NCBI GenBank assembly: GCA_023445445.1
Contig: JAEXLD010000118.1
Coordinates: 1 to 64,000, forward strand
Source: Bacillota bacterium
GTDB taxonomy: Bacteria; Bacillota; Clostridia; Clostridiales; Clostridiaceae
DNA: 64,000 nucleotides
Direction of reading: 5' to 3'
Shown: positions 8,093 to 14,999 of the stretch, in pieces
How the letters are laid out: every line of letters starts with the position of its first letter
Position numbering within the stretch: position 1 is the stretch's first letter
Notes under the pieces: generated by a model
Database searches by the model: none
Seen by the model: the letters and a program-made list of their open reading frames with translations, nothing else
Told to the model about the DNA's origin: nothing
Translations under genes and position numbers: made by a program

Positions 8093-8638
8093 TTATTTGA
8101 TTTTATAATATATTATATTTTCTTTATCTTCGTTTCTTATTATTTTTGATTTAATAAAATTCATTCCCTCTAATGTCCTTCTTGCAGTAGTTAATTTTTG
8201 TTTATTAACTTTAGATTTACTACTATATCCTATCATCTCCAAAATCATAGACTGACTTAGACAGTCTACTTTATTATATTTCCAACCGTAAATCAATAAA
8301 TATAACCTTATACTCATTTCATCTAGCTTTAATAAACTTTCTATGTGAGGTCTATTTACTATTATAAAATTATCTATTGGTTTACTTATGTATAAGTGCC
8401 GATCCCCTAATTCATCTTCTTTGATTTTATATATTTTATGATTGAGTTTCTCTTTTATAGTTTTAGTACTTAAACCACTCCATCTTTTAATTCTTGCTAA
8501 AGATATTCCATAGTAAAACCACTCACCCTGTTCCATTGAATAATTACAATTATAAATCACATTTAAAAATAATTTGTATGAAAAATATTTATCTTTTAGC
8601 ATTTTATTTGATATATCAAACTCATTTATGTTATTCAT
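8093..8638 (-). CDS. Winged-helix replication-initiator-like protein
   Basis: About 181 aa from ATG 8638. A perfect AAGGAGGTGAT lies upstream but 17 nt from this ATG; an ATT codon at 8647 would sit at the ideal 8 nt, so a rare AUU start is possible, and TTG 8665 is open too. Motifs: WSGLSTKTIKEKLNHKIYKIKEDE and SQSMILEMIGYSSKSKVNKQKLTTARRTLEGMNFI are two winged-helix-like units. Four perfect 23-bp-spaced iterons stand directly upstream (8700-8781), so it is likely their binding protein: a second initiator or an autoregulator. Confidence 0.65.
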   Translation of the reverse strand: MNNINEFDISNKMLKDKYFSYKLFLNVIYNCNYSMEQGEWFYYGISLARIKRWSGLSTKTIKEKLNHKIYKIKEDELGDRHLYISKPIDNFIIVNRPHIESLLKLDEMSIRLYLLIYGWKYNKVDCLSQSMILEMIGYSSKSKVNKQKLTTARRTLEGMNFIKSKIIRNEDKENIIYYKIK

Positions 8639-8699
8639 TTTGTTAATTTTTATCACCTCCTTCAAACCTAGTAAAAATCAACGTTTAGAACATATAGTA

Positions 8700-8781
8700 A
8701 AAAAGTAGGGATAACCCAATGCAAAAAGTAGGGATAAGGTAGTGAAAAAAGTAGGGATATCTACACATAAAAAGTAGGGAT
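8700..8781. repeat. Four perfect 23-bp-period iterons
   Basis: AAAAAGTAGGGAT occurs at 8700, 8723, 8746 and 8769: four identical 13-mers at exactly 23-bp steps, about two helical turns, on one face of the helix. Directly upstream of the winged-helix gene at 8093-8638. Typical of initiator iterons or an autoregulatory operator. Confidence 0.85.
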
Positions 8782-8787
8782 GATAAT

Positions 8788-8830
8788 AAGTAGATTAATA
8801 AGTAGTATAGTAAGTAGAATAAATAAGTAG
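8788..8830. repeat. AAGTAG half-iteron series
   Basis: AAGTAG at 8788, 8800, 8812 and 8825, spaced 12-13 bp, continuing the iteron array with only the core of each repeat. Spacing is close to half the 23-bp period, suggesting a weaker extension of the same binding site. Confidence 0.65.
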
Positions 8831-8961
8831 ATTATCTACCTCGCACTAAAAGTAAATTTTAGTTCAAGGTTATTTTCGCTTTAGCTCTTTTCTCTCCCTC
8901 TCTTCTCATTTCATTTTAATTAATTATTAAACTATTGTCAATATTTTCTTTTTTATGGCTT

Positions 8962-8999
8962 ATATATAAAAATAACAGGAATATTTAACTACTCCTGTT
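8962..8999 (-). terminator. Terminator downstream of rep
   Basis: Leftward: AACAGGA, 12-nt loop, TCCTGTT, then ATTTTTATAT. A 7-bp perfect stem with a T-rich tail, placed to stop transcripts coming from the rep gene and its long 3' region. Confidence 0.6.
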
Positions 9000-9000
9000 A

Positions 9001-9365
9001 ATATACATATATCAATCCATCATTTTGCTATATATCTTTATTTTTCATTTAAACCCATTCTACAACGTTTTAATTTTAGACTATAACTTATTCGACTTTG
9101 TATTTAAAACCGTTCCTAGAGCCTTGTAGTGAGTTTTAAGGCTATGTGTGTTTATAAATTATATTATTTTTGTTTTTACTATGCTATGTAACTTATTATT
9201 CTATGTCCAAATATCTATTTTATACATAAGGCTTTTAATCACATTTAAAGGCTCTATTTTAGTTTTTATTTCTTGATGATAAATTGTGCCTATTGAGTGC
9301 TAGAAACGATTCTAGGTGACATTTTATGAGTTTTATCCCTATTAAAACCATATTAATATTTTATA
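9001..9365. other. Gene-less A+T-rich stretch
   Basis: No reading frame and no repeat copy. It links the terminator at 8962-8999 with the dispersed iterons. I see nothing else that I can name. Confidence 0.5.
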
Positions 9366-9752
9366 GTGGTATTGAGTTCTAATCTAGTAATCAAATAGTT
9401 TGCTAAACTTTATATTTGTGGTACTGAATTATAAAACTATACTCTATACTGAAAATATAAGCTACTTAATCACCATAATTATATCAAGTAACCGTGGTAT
9501 TGAATGATAATTAACACCTAAAGGTAAGTAAATAGCTTGTTTAGTTGATTATTATATCGTGGTATGGAGTGATAATTATATGTTTTTTAGTGAATAAATA
9601 GATTGTATTATCGTGGTATTGAATGATAACTTTATAGTTTTTTGGTGATTAATTAGCTTATCTTTAATAGAAAATAATACGTTTTGTGATTCTTTTTTTA
9701 TATTCTTGTATACCATTTACTCACTTTTCGAGAATGTGGTATTCAGTTCTAA
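9366..9752. repeat. Dispersed Rep iterons downstream of rep
   Basis: Copies of GTGGTATTGAATGATAA, with variation, start at 9366, 9418, 9494, 9559, 9613 and 9736. Spacing is irregular (52, 76, 65, 54, 123 bp), unlike the regular array before the gene. A further copy at 10005 is inside the rep coding sequence. Probably extra Rep binding sites for copy control, or part of the replication start. Confidence 0.75.
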
Positions 9753-10930
9753 ATAATAACCTCAAATTCAGATACGTCGTATTTACCATATGGTAAACCT
9801 GCAAAAGTATAAGTTTTTATATTTTCAACAGCCCCTATACTATCTTTGTAGTCCACATATCTTAATAATGCTGAAATATATGACATTGTATCTAATCTGC
9901 AATATTTAGTTATGTCCTCATAATCTATACCAATCTCTCTTAATCTAGCCACAATTTCCTCGTCTGTTGTATATTTGTTAAGTCCTTTGAGTTTAAGTCT
10001 AACTGTGGTATTGAATACTAAATTTATGCCATCGTTAGAATCTATATTATATGCTTCAAAGAATTTAACTGTCTTTAATTCTTCTAAAGCTTCTTTCAAC
10101 CTTCTTATCCAATAGTAAGAATCTTGTTTAGTTTGTATTTGTATTCCCAAATAATCATATAATGTTTGTAATTTTATATATTTTTCATTACCATGTGACC
10201 ACTGCGTTAATATTAATAGCATTTTTTTAGCTATATTATTTTTCAATAACTTATATTTTTTATAATCATATAGCTTAAAGTAATTGCTAACTAAATTACT
10301 AAAAAAGAACTCATCTATTTGGACACTTTGAAAATCCCTAATATCTTCATGATGTAGAAGTTCTCTACCTTCTAGTTTTCTAGTTTCAACTGAATAACTT
10401 TTGTACTTCGATATTATCCTACTACTCTCTTCTCCGTTGAAACTACTTACATAAGCACCTTCTTTTTGATTTCTGATTGCCTGTTTGCTATATATAGTTG
10501 TTTCAACCAAACATTTTATTGACTTTTCAAGTCTTTCTTTTGTTGCCTTTCCAAAACCCTTCAAACCCATCTCTTTTGCAAGTTCTCTATAGGTAAAATT
10601 AATAACATTACTCATATTTTCAACTTTATTATCACTCGATACCACAATTTTATTATCCATATTTTTTGACTGTATTTTAAATAGAGCCATTAGTACATCC
10701 ATTTCATATATAGTTGGGCATCCTAAGTCAGCAGATCCTTTTACTGTTAGTTCAACTTCTACGCCATTTCTAATCCAACGCCTAACCAGCATCTTTTCTT
10801 TTTTTCTTTTAAGAGATATAAAAGGCAATGTCATTAAGTTGGATTCATTAAACGACTGATGAGGTTTTATAGTTATAACTTTTCCACAATCTGAATCATT
10901 GATATTATTAGCTTCAGCTATGTTTTCCAC
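9749..10930 (-). CDS. rep: Plasmid replication initiator protein (Rep)
   Basis: About 393 aa. The layout matches initiators of the RepA/replication-initiator-protein-A kind: LTVKGSADLGCPTIYEMDVLMALF near residue 75, INFTYRELAKEMGLKG (HTH-like), then IDEFFFSNLVSNYFKLYDYKKYKLLKN and a second winged helix (YIKLQTLYDYLGIQIQT...WIRRLKEALEELKTVKFF). It should bind the iterons on both sides of its gene and open the origin. I prefer GTG 10930 (AAGGTG 8 nt upstream); TTG 10948 is possible. The perfect DnaA box at 10932-10940 overlaps the leader, so translation start and origin are interleaved. Confidence 0.8.
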   Translation of the reverse strand: MENIAEANNINDSDCGKVITIKPHQSFNESNLMTLPFISLKRKKEKMLVRRWIRNGVEVELTVKGSADLGCPTIYEMDVLMALFKIQSKNMDNKIVVSSDNKVENMSNVINFTYRELAKEMGLKGFGKATKERLEKSIKCLVETTIYSKQAIRNQKEGAYVSSFNGEESSRIISKYKSYSVETRKLEGRELLHHEDIRDFQSVQIDEFFFSNLVSNYFKLYDYKKYKLLKNNIAKKMLLILTQWSHGNEKYIKLQTLYDYLGIQIQTKQDSYYWIRRLKEALEELKTVKFFEAYNIDSNDGINLVFNTTVRLKLKGLNKYTTDEEIVARLREIGIDYEDITKYCRLDTMSYISALLRYVDYKDSIGAVENIKTYTFAGLPYGKYDVSEFEVII

Positions 10931-10931
10931 A

Positions 10932-10940
10932 TTATCCACA
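10932..10940. promoter_or_regulatory. DnaA box 1
   Basis: TTATCCACA, an exact consensus DnaA box, immediately upstream of the probable rep start codon. Confidence 0.7.
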
Positions 10941-10967
10941 CCTTTCAATTAGACTTTAAATATCACC

Positions 10968-11072
10968 GTGGTATTGAGTGTTAATCATCGTGGTATTGAA
11001 TGATAATGACTGTGGTATTGAATGTTATCCACAGTGGTATTGAATACAAACAATTGTGGTATTGAGTGTTAA
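10968..11072. repeat. Origin iteron array, five copies at 22-bp period
   Basis: GTGGTATTGAATGWTAA-type repeats start at 10968, 10990, 11012, 11034 and 11056: five copies at exactly 22-bp spacing, upstream of rep. With two DnaA boxes (10932, 11025) and the adjacent A+T-rich stretch (11073-11252) this is a textbook iteron origin of a theta-replicating plasmid. Confidence 0.88.
11025..11033. promoter_or_regulatory. DnaA box 2
   Basis: TTATCCACA exact, lying between the third and fourth iterons and touching the fourth. Confidence 0.7.
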
Positions 11073-11252
11073 AAAAATTATGTTAAGCCTTATTATGACT
11101 TAATTTGACGATTTGTGTTACTACGTATATAGTTTCTATAGTTATATATTACATATGTATATAATTACAGGTAAGAGATACTATATATAAAACACTCAAC
11201 ACCATTTCTATTCAATTTATATTTAATTATAGCATATTTTTACAAATTATGT
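11073..11252. other. A+T-rich stretch beside iterons (possible unwinding element)
   Basis: About 180 bp without a gene between the iteron array and the end of the TubY-like gene; very A+T-rich with ATATGTATATAATTA-type runs. Position fits the DNA-unwinding element of the origin; the rep promoter must also be here or in the iterons. Confidence 0.4.
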
Positions 11253-11987
11253 TTAAATGTTCAATAATTTTCTAAACCAATTCTTTTTATTTTTTAAAGA
11301 CTCTATTTCTTCTTTGGTTACATAACTAGTTTTAAAAGTTTCTTTGATTTCATTTAGTGAAGACTTGAAGTCATTTTGACTTTCATCTAAGTTATTGCGA
11401 AAATTATCTAATAATTCCAAATCCCTATTTTTCTGATTAGTCTCAATATCATCCAAAAGTTTCTTTGTAGAAGATTCATGTCTTTCTAATTTAGAATCGA
11501 GGGATTCATTAAACTCATCTAATGCGTAATTTAGTTTTTGATTTTGGGCTTCAGCGTAAATTTCCATAAAGGTTTTTAAGCTATCTAGTATTTGATTCCT
11601 CATAATTTCTAATTTTTCATCTTGTTTTTGAGTTATTTGAATAGCTAATGCTTCGAATCCCAATGGATCATTAGGATTAATTAAACCACTATTGTATTCA
11701 CCAAAACTAAAACCACGTTTAGATATTATCTCCCTTATTTGTGTATAAGAATATTTCTTATCAACCAACTCCTTGATGAATTTCAAATTATCTATATCTT
11801 TTTTTGTATATTTCCTTCTTCCGTTTTCTCTCTTCAACTCTAATAAATCACCAAATGACTCATCTTTAGCCCAATTTCTAATTGTAGTTACTGGTTCATT
11901 TAGTATCTCCGCTACTTGTACTGCTGTATAATAAATGTCATCTTTTAATTCGGTATATGAAACATCGGTAAAATTTAAATTTTCCAT
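11253..11987 (-). CDS. tubY: TubY-like MerR-type regulator of the TubZ system
   Basis: 244 aa. Residues about 18-90 form a MerR-type winged helix (YYTAVQVAEILNEPVTTIRNWAKD...RRKYTKKDIDNLKFI). Residues about 115-225 are a long coiled coil (repeated SLDSKLERHE, NFRNNLDESQNDFKSSLNEIKETF). The C-terminus NKKNWFRKLLNI is a short basic amphipathic helix. This domain order matches TubY of phage c-st, which modulates the TubZ partition system. AGGAGG lies 9 nt before ATG 11987. Transcribed away from tubR/tubZ, across the candidate centromere. Confidence 0.75.
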   Translation of the reverse strand: MENLNFTDVSYTELKDDIYYTAVQVAEILNEPVTTIRNWAKDESFGDLLELKRENGRRKYTKKDIDNLKFIKELVDKKYSYTQIREIISKRGFSFGEYNSGLINPNDPLGFEALAIQITQKQDEKLEIMRNQILDSLKTFMEIYAEAQNQKLNYALDEFNESLDSKLERHESSTKKLLDDIETNQKNRDLELLDNFRNNLDESQNDFKSSLNEIKETFKTSYVTKEEIESLKNKKNWFRKLLNI

Positions 11988-12017
11988 AAGAATTTCCTCC
12001 TAATCAAAATGGAATAA

Positions 12018-12046
12018 ATTATATATATTATAATTTTATATGTAAA
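12018..12046 (-). promoter_or_regulatory. Promoter of the tubY-like gene
   Basis: Leftward: TTTACA (12046-12041), 17 bp, TATAAT (12023-12018), 30 bp before the start codon. Confidence 0.6.
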
Positions 12047-12386
12047 TTAGAAGAATTACAATAGTTTAATAATTTAATTATATTACTTAAATTTAGTTGA
12101 AAAGTTTTGTTATATAAATTTAGTTAAGTTTATAATATTAATTTGTTTAGTTTAGTTTAATCTAATATATTTTAATTATACTTTAATAATTGTTTAATTA
12201 CTATTTAATAATATATTAATGATAATTTAGTATAAGTTTAATAATATTTTAATAATTAAATATAAATAAAGTTAATATTAATATATATTGAAAAAAATAT
12301 TAAACCATAATGTAACATTTATTAAATGGTTATAATATAATTATGAATATAAGAATAAATACTTATTAATATAATATTGTTTTATA
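12047..12386. other. Candidate tubC centromere
   Basis: A 340-bp gene-less, almost pure A/T segment between tubY and tubR. It holds repeated short units such as AATTTAGTTGA, AATTTAGTTAA, GTTTAGTTTAGTTTAA and several TTTAATAATT variants (about 12061, 12181, 12207, 12237, 12250). In known type III partition systems the TubR-binding centromere (tubC) is a set of direct repeats just upstream of tubR. I cannot define exact repeat units by eye. Confidence 0.5.
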
Positions 12387-12415
12387 TTGACATTATATTT
12401 AATTTATAGTATTTT
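12387..12415 (+). promoter_or_regulatory. tubR-tubZ promoter
   Basis: TTGACA (12387-12392), 17 bp, TATTTT (12410-12415), 46 bp before the tubR start. The good -35 and weak -10 next to the centromere fit repression by TubR. Confidence 0.6.
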
Positions 12416-12461
12416 ATTAATTATGAAGTATAGTTATAGCAACTAAAGTGAGGTGTAAAAA

Positions 12462-12782
12462 GTGGAATATGGTTCTATGTTTAATAAGAATGACTACGTT
12501 ATACTTGAAATGTTAATTGCAGAAGAATGCAATTCGCCATACAAATCATTAACAAAACAATTCATAATAAAACAGTCTGGATTTTCACATGTTAAAGTAC
12601 AACAAGTTTTAAAATCTTTTTTGCTTGTTGGATTTGTAAAAGAAGGTACAAAAGATGGTAATAACAAAACATATTATTATACCGACAAGGGGAAAGAACA
12701 CTATATGCAGGTTTTTGAGTATTCAAATGAAGATATAGAGATTTTAGTAGAAAATAATAAAGAGAATGAAAATAATAATTAG
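12462..12782 (+). CDS. tubR: TubR-like winged-helix partition adaptor
   Basis: 106 aa, about the size of TubR. A winged helix is visible: NDYVILEMLIAEE, KQFIIKQSGFSHVKVQQVLKSFLLVGFVKE and the wing GNNKTYYYTDKG. TubR dimers bind the centromere and couple it to TubZ filaments, and repress their own operon. GTG 12462 has AGGTG 8 nt upstream. It is followed at 12 nt by tubZ. Identification rests largely on the neighbour. Confidence 0.75.
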   Translation: MEYGSMFNKNDYVILEMLIAEECNSPYKSLTKQFIIKQSGFSHVKVQQVLKSFLLVGFVKEGTKDGNNKTYYYTDKGKEHYMQVFEYSNEDIEILVENNKENENNN

Positions 12783-12794
12783 GAGGAAAGTTAA

Positions 12795-13898
12795 ATGTTA
12801 AAAGATTCTTGTGTATTTATAGGTGTAGGACAATGTGGAGGAAATATAGTTAGACAATTAGAATTAAAAGGTGGGTATTCATGCTTTTATATTAACTCAT
12901 CAACTGAAGATTTAGAAACTATAGGTACTGATTATGATAAGCAACATCATATTTCAGAAACAAAAGGAATGGCTAAAGATCAAAAATTAGCTAAAGAAAT
13001 AATAAACGCTGAAGAGAGAAATTATATAATTGCAGAAAAGATATATAAGAGATATGCCAATGCTACGATATATACATTTGTATTCTCAACATCTGGGGGA
13101 ACAGGTGGTGGAATGTCAAGTTCTATAATGAAAGCTATGAAAGAATGGTATCCAGATAAAATAGTAAATGCCATTGCTGTTAAACCACATTCAAGCGAAG
13201 ATATGATTATGCAATATAATTCATTGGAATGTCTAAAGGAATTAAAAGAGTTAAATAAAGATAACGTAGTAACTAATTTACAAATTGTAGACAATAATAA
13301 AAGAGATTTTAAGGATAAAATGAGAATAAATTCAGAAGTTGCATCTTTATTAGACGGAATAATGGCTTTTAATTCAATAACATCAGAAGGAAATTTAGAT
13401 GAACAAGAATTAGAAGTAATATATTCAACAAAGGGTGTTTCTTTTATATGTGAGTTTGGTGGTACTGATTTTGTAAATGAATTAGATAAAGCAGAGCAAA
13501 AAATGGTATATGCACAATATTTAAAAAATGGTACTGTGCATGGTCTTATTTTAAATAAAGATTGTAATACAGAAATAAATAGAGCTATAATAAAGGATGC
13601 ATTTGGATATCCTTTAAAAACAATGGATACTGTATGGGATGATGAAAGTAATATTGTTTTTGTAGCTGGAACTGAATTTAATGATGGAATCTTAGAAGAA
13701 TTAAAAAAATCATATATGGAGATTAAAAAGAAAAGAGAAGAAGTTAACGATAAAGCTAAAGAAAAGAGTGAATCTGATATAAGTATAGATTTTAGTGAAT
13801 TAGAAACAGCTTCTACAGTGATAAATACAAAAGTTCAAAGACCAGATAGAAGACGTAGAGTAGGCGTAAATGGTGAAATGAGCAGATATAGAAAATAA
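12795..13898 (+). CDS. tubZ: TubZ tubulin/FtsZ-like GTPase
   Basis: 367 aa. N-terminus FIGVGQCGGNIVRQLE is the nucleotide-binding loop of the tubulin/FtsZ fold, and residues 99-109 TSGGTGGGMSS are the tubulin signature loop. The C-terminal 40 residues are a long acidic helix then a basic tail (RPDRRRRVGVNGEMSRYRK), as in TubZ, where the tail contacts TubR. TubZ filaments treadmill to move plasmid or phage DNA before division. AGGAGG precedes ATG 12795. With tubR and the tubY-like gene it forms a complete type III partition locus, implying that the element replicates as a low-copy plasmid. Confidence 0.92.
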   Translation: MLKDSCVFIGVGQCGGNIVRQLELKGGYSCFYINSSTEDLETIGTDYDKQHHISETKGMAKDQKLAKEIINAEERNYIIAEKIYKRYANATIYTFVFSTSGGTGGGMSSSIMKAMKEWYPDKIVNAIAVKPHSSEDMIMQYNSLECLKELKELNKDNVVTNLQIVDNNKRDFKDKMRINSEVASLLDGIMAFNSITSEGNLDEQELEVIYSTKGVSFICEFGGTDFVNELDKAEQKMVYAQYLKNGTVHGLILNKDCNTEINRAIIKDAFGYPLKTMDTVWDDESNIVFVAGTEFNDGILEELKKSYMEIKKKREEVNDKAKEKSESDISIDFSELETASTVINTKVQRPDRRRRVGVNGEMSRYRK

Positions 13899-13903
13899 TT
13901 TCA

Positions 13904-13936
13904 AAGGCTAGGGTATAACAACCTTAGCCTATTTTA
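13904..13936. terminator. Bidirectional terminator between convergent genes
   Basis: AAGGCTA, short G-rich spacer and loop, TTAGCCT then ATTTTA. It works for tubZ (rightward); the minus-strand gene ends within it at 13929, so it could serve both. Confidence 0.55.
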
Positions 13937-14465
13937 AATATCCTAAATATCTCAACACATTGTCAGCATCACACATCTTACACATATCTACAAATCCGTT
14001 GATATCAACTAATTTAATATCAACTTTACTTTTCTCTGCCGTATCAATAGCATCATTTGTATAGCCACTTGTAGTTAAAAACAAACACTTATTAACTCCA
14101 TCTGAGACCGCACTCCCAATCAATTTTAAAACCAATGGAGCAGTCACCAGATTTGAACTAGCATACCTTTTAATTTCCACATACATTTTGCCATCCTTAG
14201 TACTTAATATTAAATCCTTGCCACCATCCCTTGTTTTTGGTGTTTGTTCCGCTTTAAACCCCATTTCTTTAAATATATACTCAACAAAATCCTCAAATTC
14301 TGATCCATTCATTTTATTTACTGAAGAAATAACTTTATCTATATAGACATTGATTGGATATTCTCTTTGCTCTTTTTTCTTGGCATTTACTTTGTTTATT
14401 CCAAGCCCTACATAATAAAGGATTATAGACAATATACATATAGTAAAAAACTGTTTGTTATCCAT
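13929..14465 (-). CDS. Membrane-anchored Mrr-type restriction-endonuclease-like protein
   Basis: 178 aa. Residues 5-22 (FFTICILSIILYYVGLGI) are one membrane helix. Residues about 55-150 match the Mrr/PD-(D/E)XK family: GSEFEDFVEYIFKEMGF, RDGGKDLILSTKDGKMYVEIKRY (catalytic D...ExK) and a C-terminal FLTTSGYTNDAIDTA. Proteins of this build cleave modified or foreign DNA; here one is fixed to the membrane. GGAGGA precedes ATG 14465. Transcribed convergent to tubZ. It could be a defence gene carried by the element or a processing nuclease; substrate unknown. Confidence 0.75.
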   Translation of the reverse strand: MDNKQFFTICILSIILYYVGLGINKVNAKKKEQREYPINVYIDKVISSVNKMNGSEFEDFVEYIFKEMGFKAEQTPKTRDGGKDLILSTKDGKMYVEIKRYASSNLVTAPLVLKLIGSAVSDGVNKCLFLTTSGYTNDAIDTAEKSKVDIKLVDINGFVDMCKMCDADNVLRYLGYLK

Positions 14466-14510
14466 AAAATAATCCTCCTGAAATTTTAAAAATATATTTT
14501 AACATATATG

Positions 14511-14539
14511 TTCACATATATACTGTTAATACATAGTAT
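14511..14539 (+). promoter_or_regulatory. Possible promoter of the FtsK-like operon
   Basis: TTCACA (14511-14516), 17 bp, TAGTAT (14534-14539), within A+T-rich dyads between divergent genes. Confidence 0.4.
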
Positions 14540-14582
14540 GTACTATAAATCAAAATAATATTCAAAAGGGAGCAATGAAAAA

Positions 14583-14675
14583 ATGAAAAATAATTTAGAG
14601 ATATTAAAATGTTTATGGTTATTACTAATAAATGGTTTAAAAGATGTCAATACAGAATACAGACATCTAGGATAG
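14583..14675 (+). CDS. Short peptide, possible leader
   Basis: 30 aa (MKNNLEILKCLWLLLINGLK...). AAGGGAG lies 10 nt before ATG 14583. Its stop is 11 nt before the next start, so it may be a translated leader of the FtsK-like operon. No family. Confidence 0.4.
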   Translation: MKNNLEILKCLWLLLINGLKDVNTEYRHLG

Positions 14676-14686
14676 GAGAGTGTGTT

Positions 14687-14995
14687 ATGTTAGCAAGAGA
14701 AAGAACATTGTCAAAAAAAGAAGTTAGCAATATTTTATCAGAAATAAATCAAAAAAAGATTATAAAAACTACCTCAATTGGAATTGTGGGACTAGGAGTT
14801 TTTAAGATTGTATATAAATATTCAAATGCAGTAGATAATTTTATATTTAGTAATTTTAAAGGGTTTTTATTAAACAGCAATTTCTCATTACTTGGAATAG
14901 CAATACCTAATTGGTTTTCAATAGCGTTATTATTAATGGTTGTAGCTTGTTCATCTGTAGACATATACACAAAGATTATAAAGAAAAGTAGGTGA
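14687..14995 (+). CDS. Small membrane protein in the FtsK-like operon
   Basis: 102 aa from ATG 14687 (GGAGAG 6 nt upstream). Two hydrophobic segments: about residues 26-45 (TTSIGIVGLGVFKIVYKY) and about 75-94 (FSIALLLMVVACSSVDIY). Ends 4 nt before the ATPase gene, so translationally linked. Likely a membrane partner of the ATPase, similar in position to small accessory proteins of TcpA-type plasmid systems. Confidence 0.65.
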   Translation: MLARERTLSKKEVSNILSEINQKKIIKTTSIGIVGLGVFKIVYKYSNAVDNFIFSNFKGFLLNSNFSLLGIAIPNWFSIALLLMVVACSSVDIYTKIIKKSR

Positions 14996-14999
14996 GAGT

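Larger units (their letters stand above)
87..8923 (-). repeat. Interspersed TAATAATTAATTAAAA element, leftward copies
   Basis: Eleven intergenic copies read in the minus direction, i.e. the direction of the genes here. The 8-bp cores (TTAATTAA) start at 87, 904, 1083, 2025, 2566, 5555, 5819, 6853, 6928, 8085 and 8916. Most are the full asymmetric form AATAATTAATTAAAA. At 2025, 2566, 5555, 5819 and 8085 they stand within about 25 nt of the start codon of the YonK-following small gene, HU, the RNA polymerase, the 76-aa gene and the GIY-YIG gene. Two copies (2025, 8085) also abut or overlap the stop of the preceding gene. Function unknown; the coordinates span the family, not one continuous repeat. 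Confidence 0.85.

Noticed and set aside
8700..11072. Regular repeats considered as CRISPR arrays
   Set aside because: Spacers are only 5-10 bp and repeats 13-17 bp, as for iterons; no cas genes.
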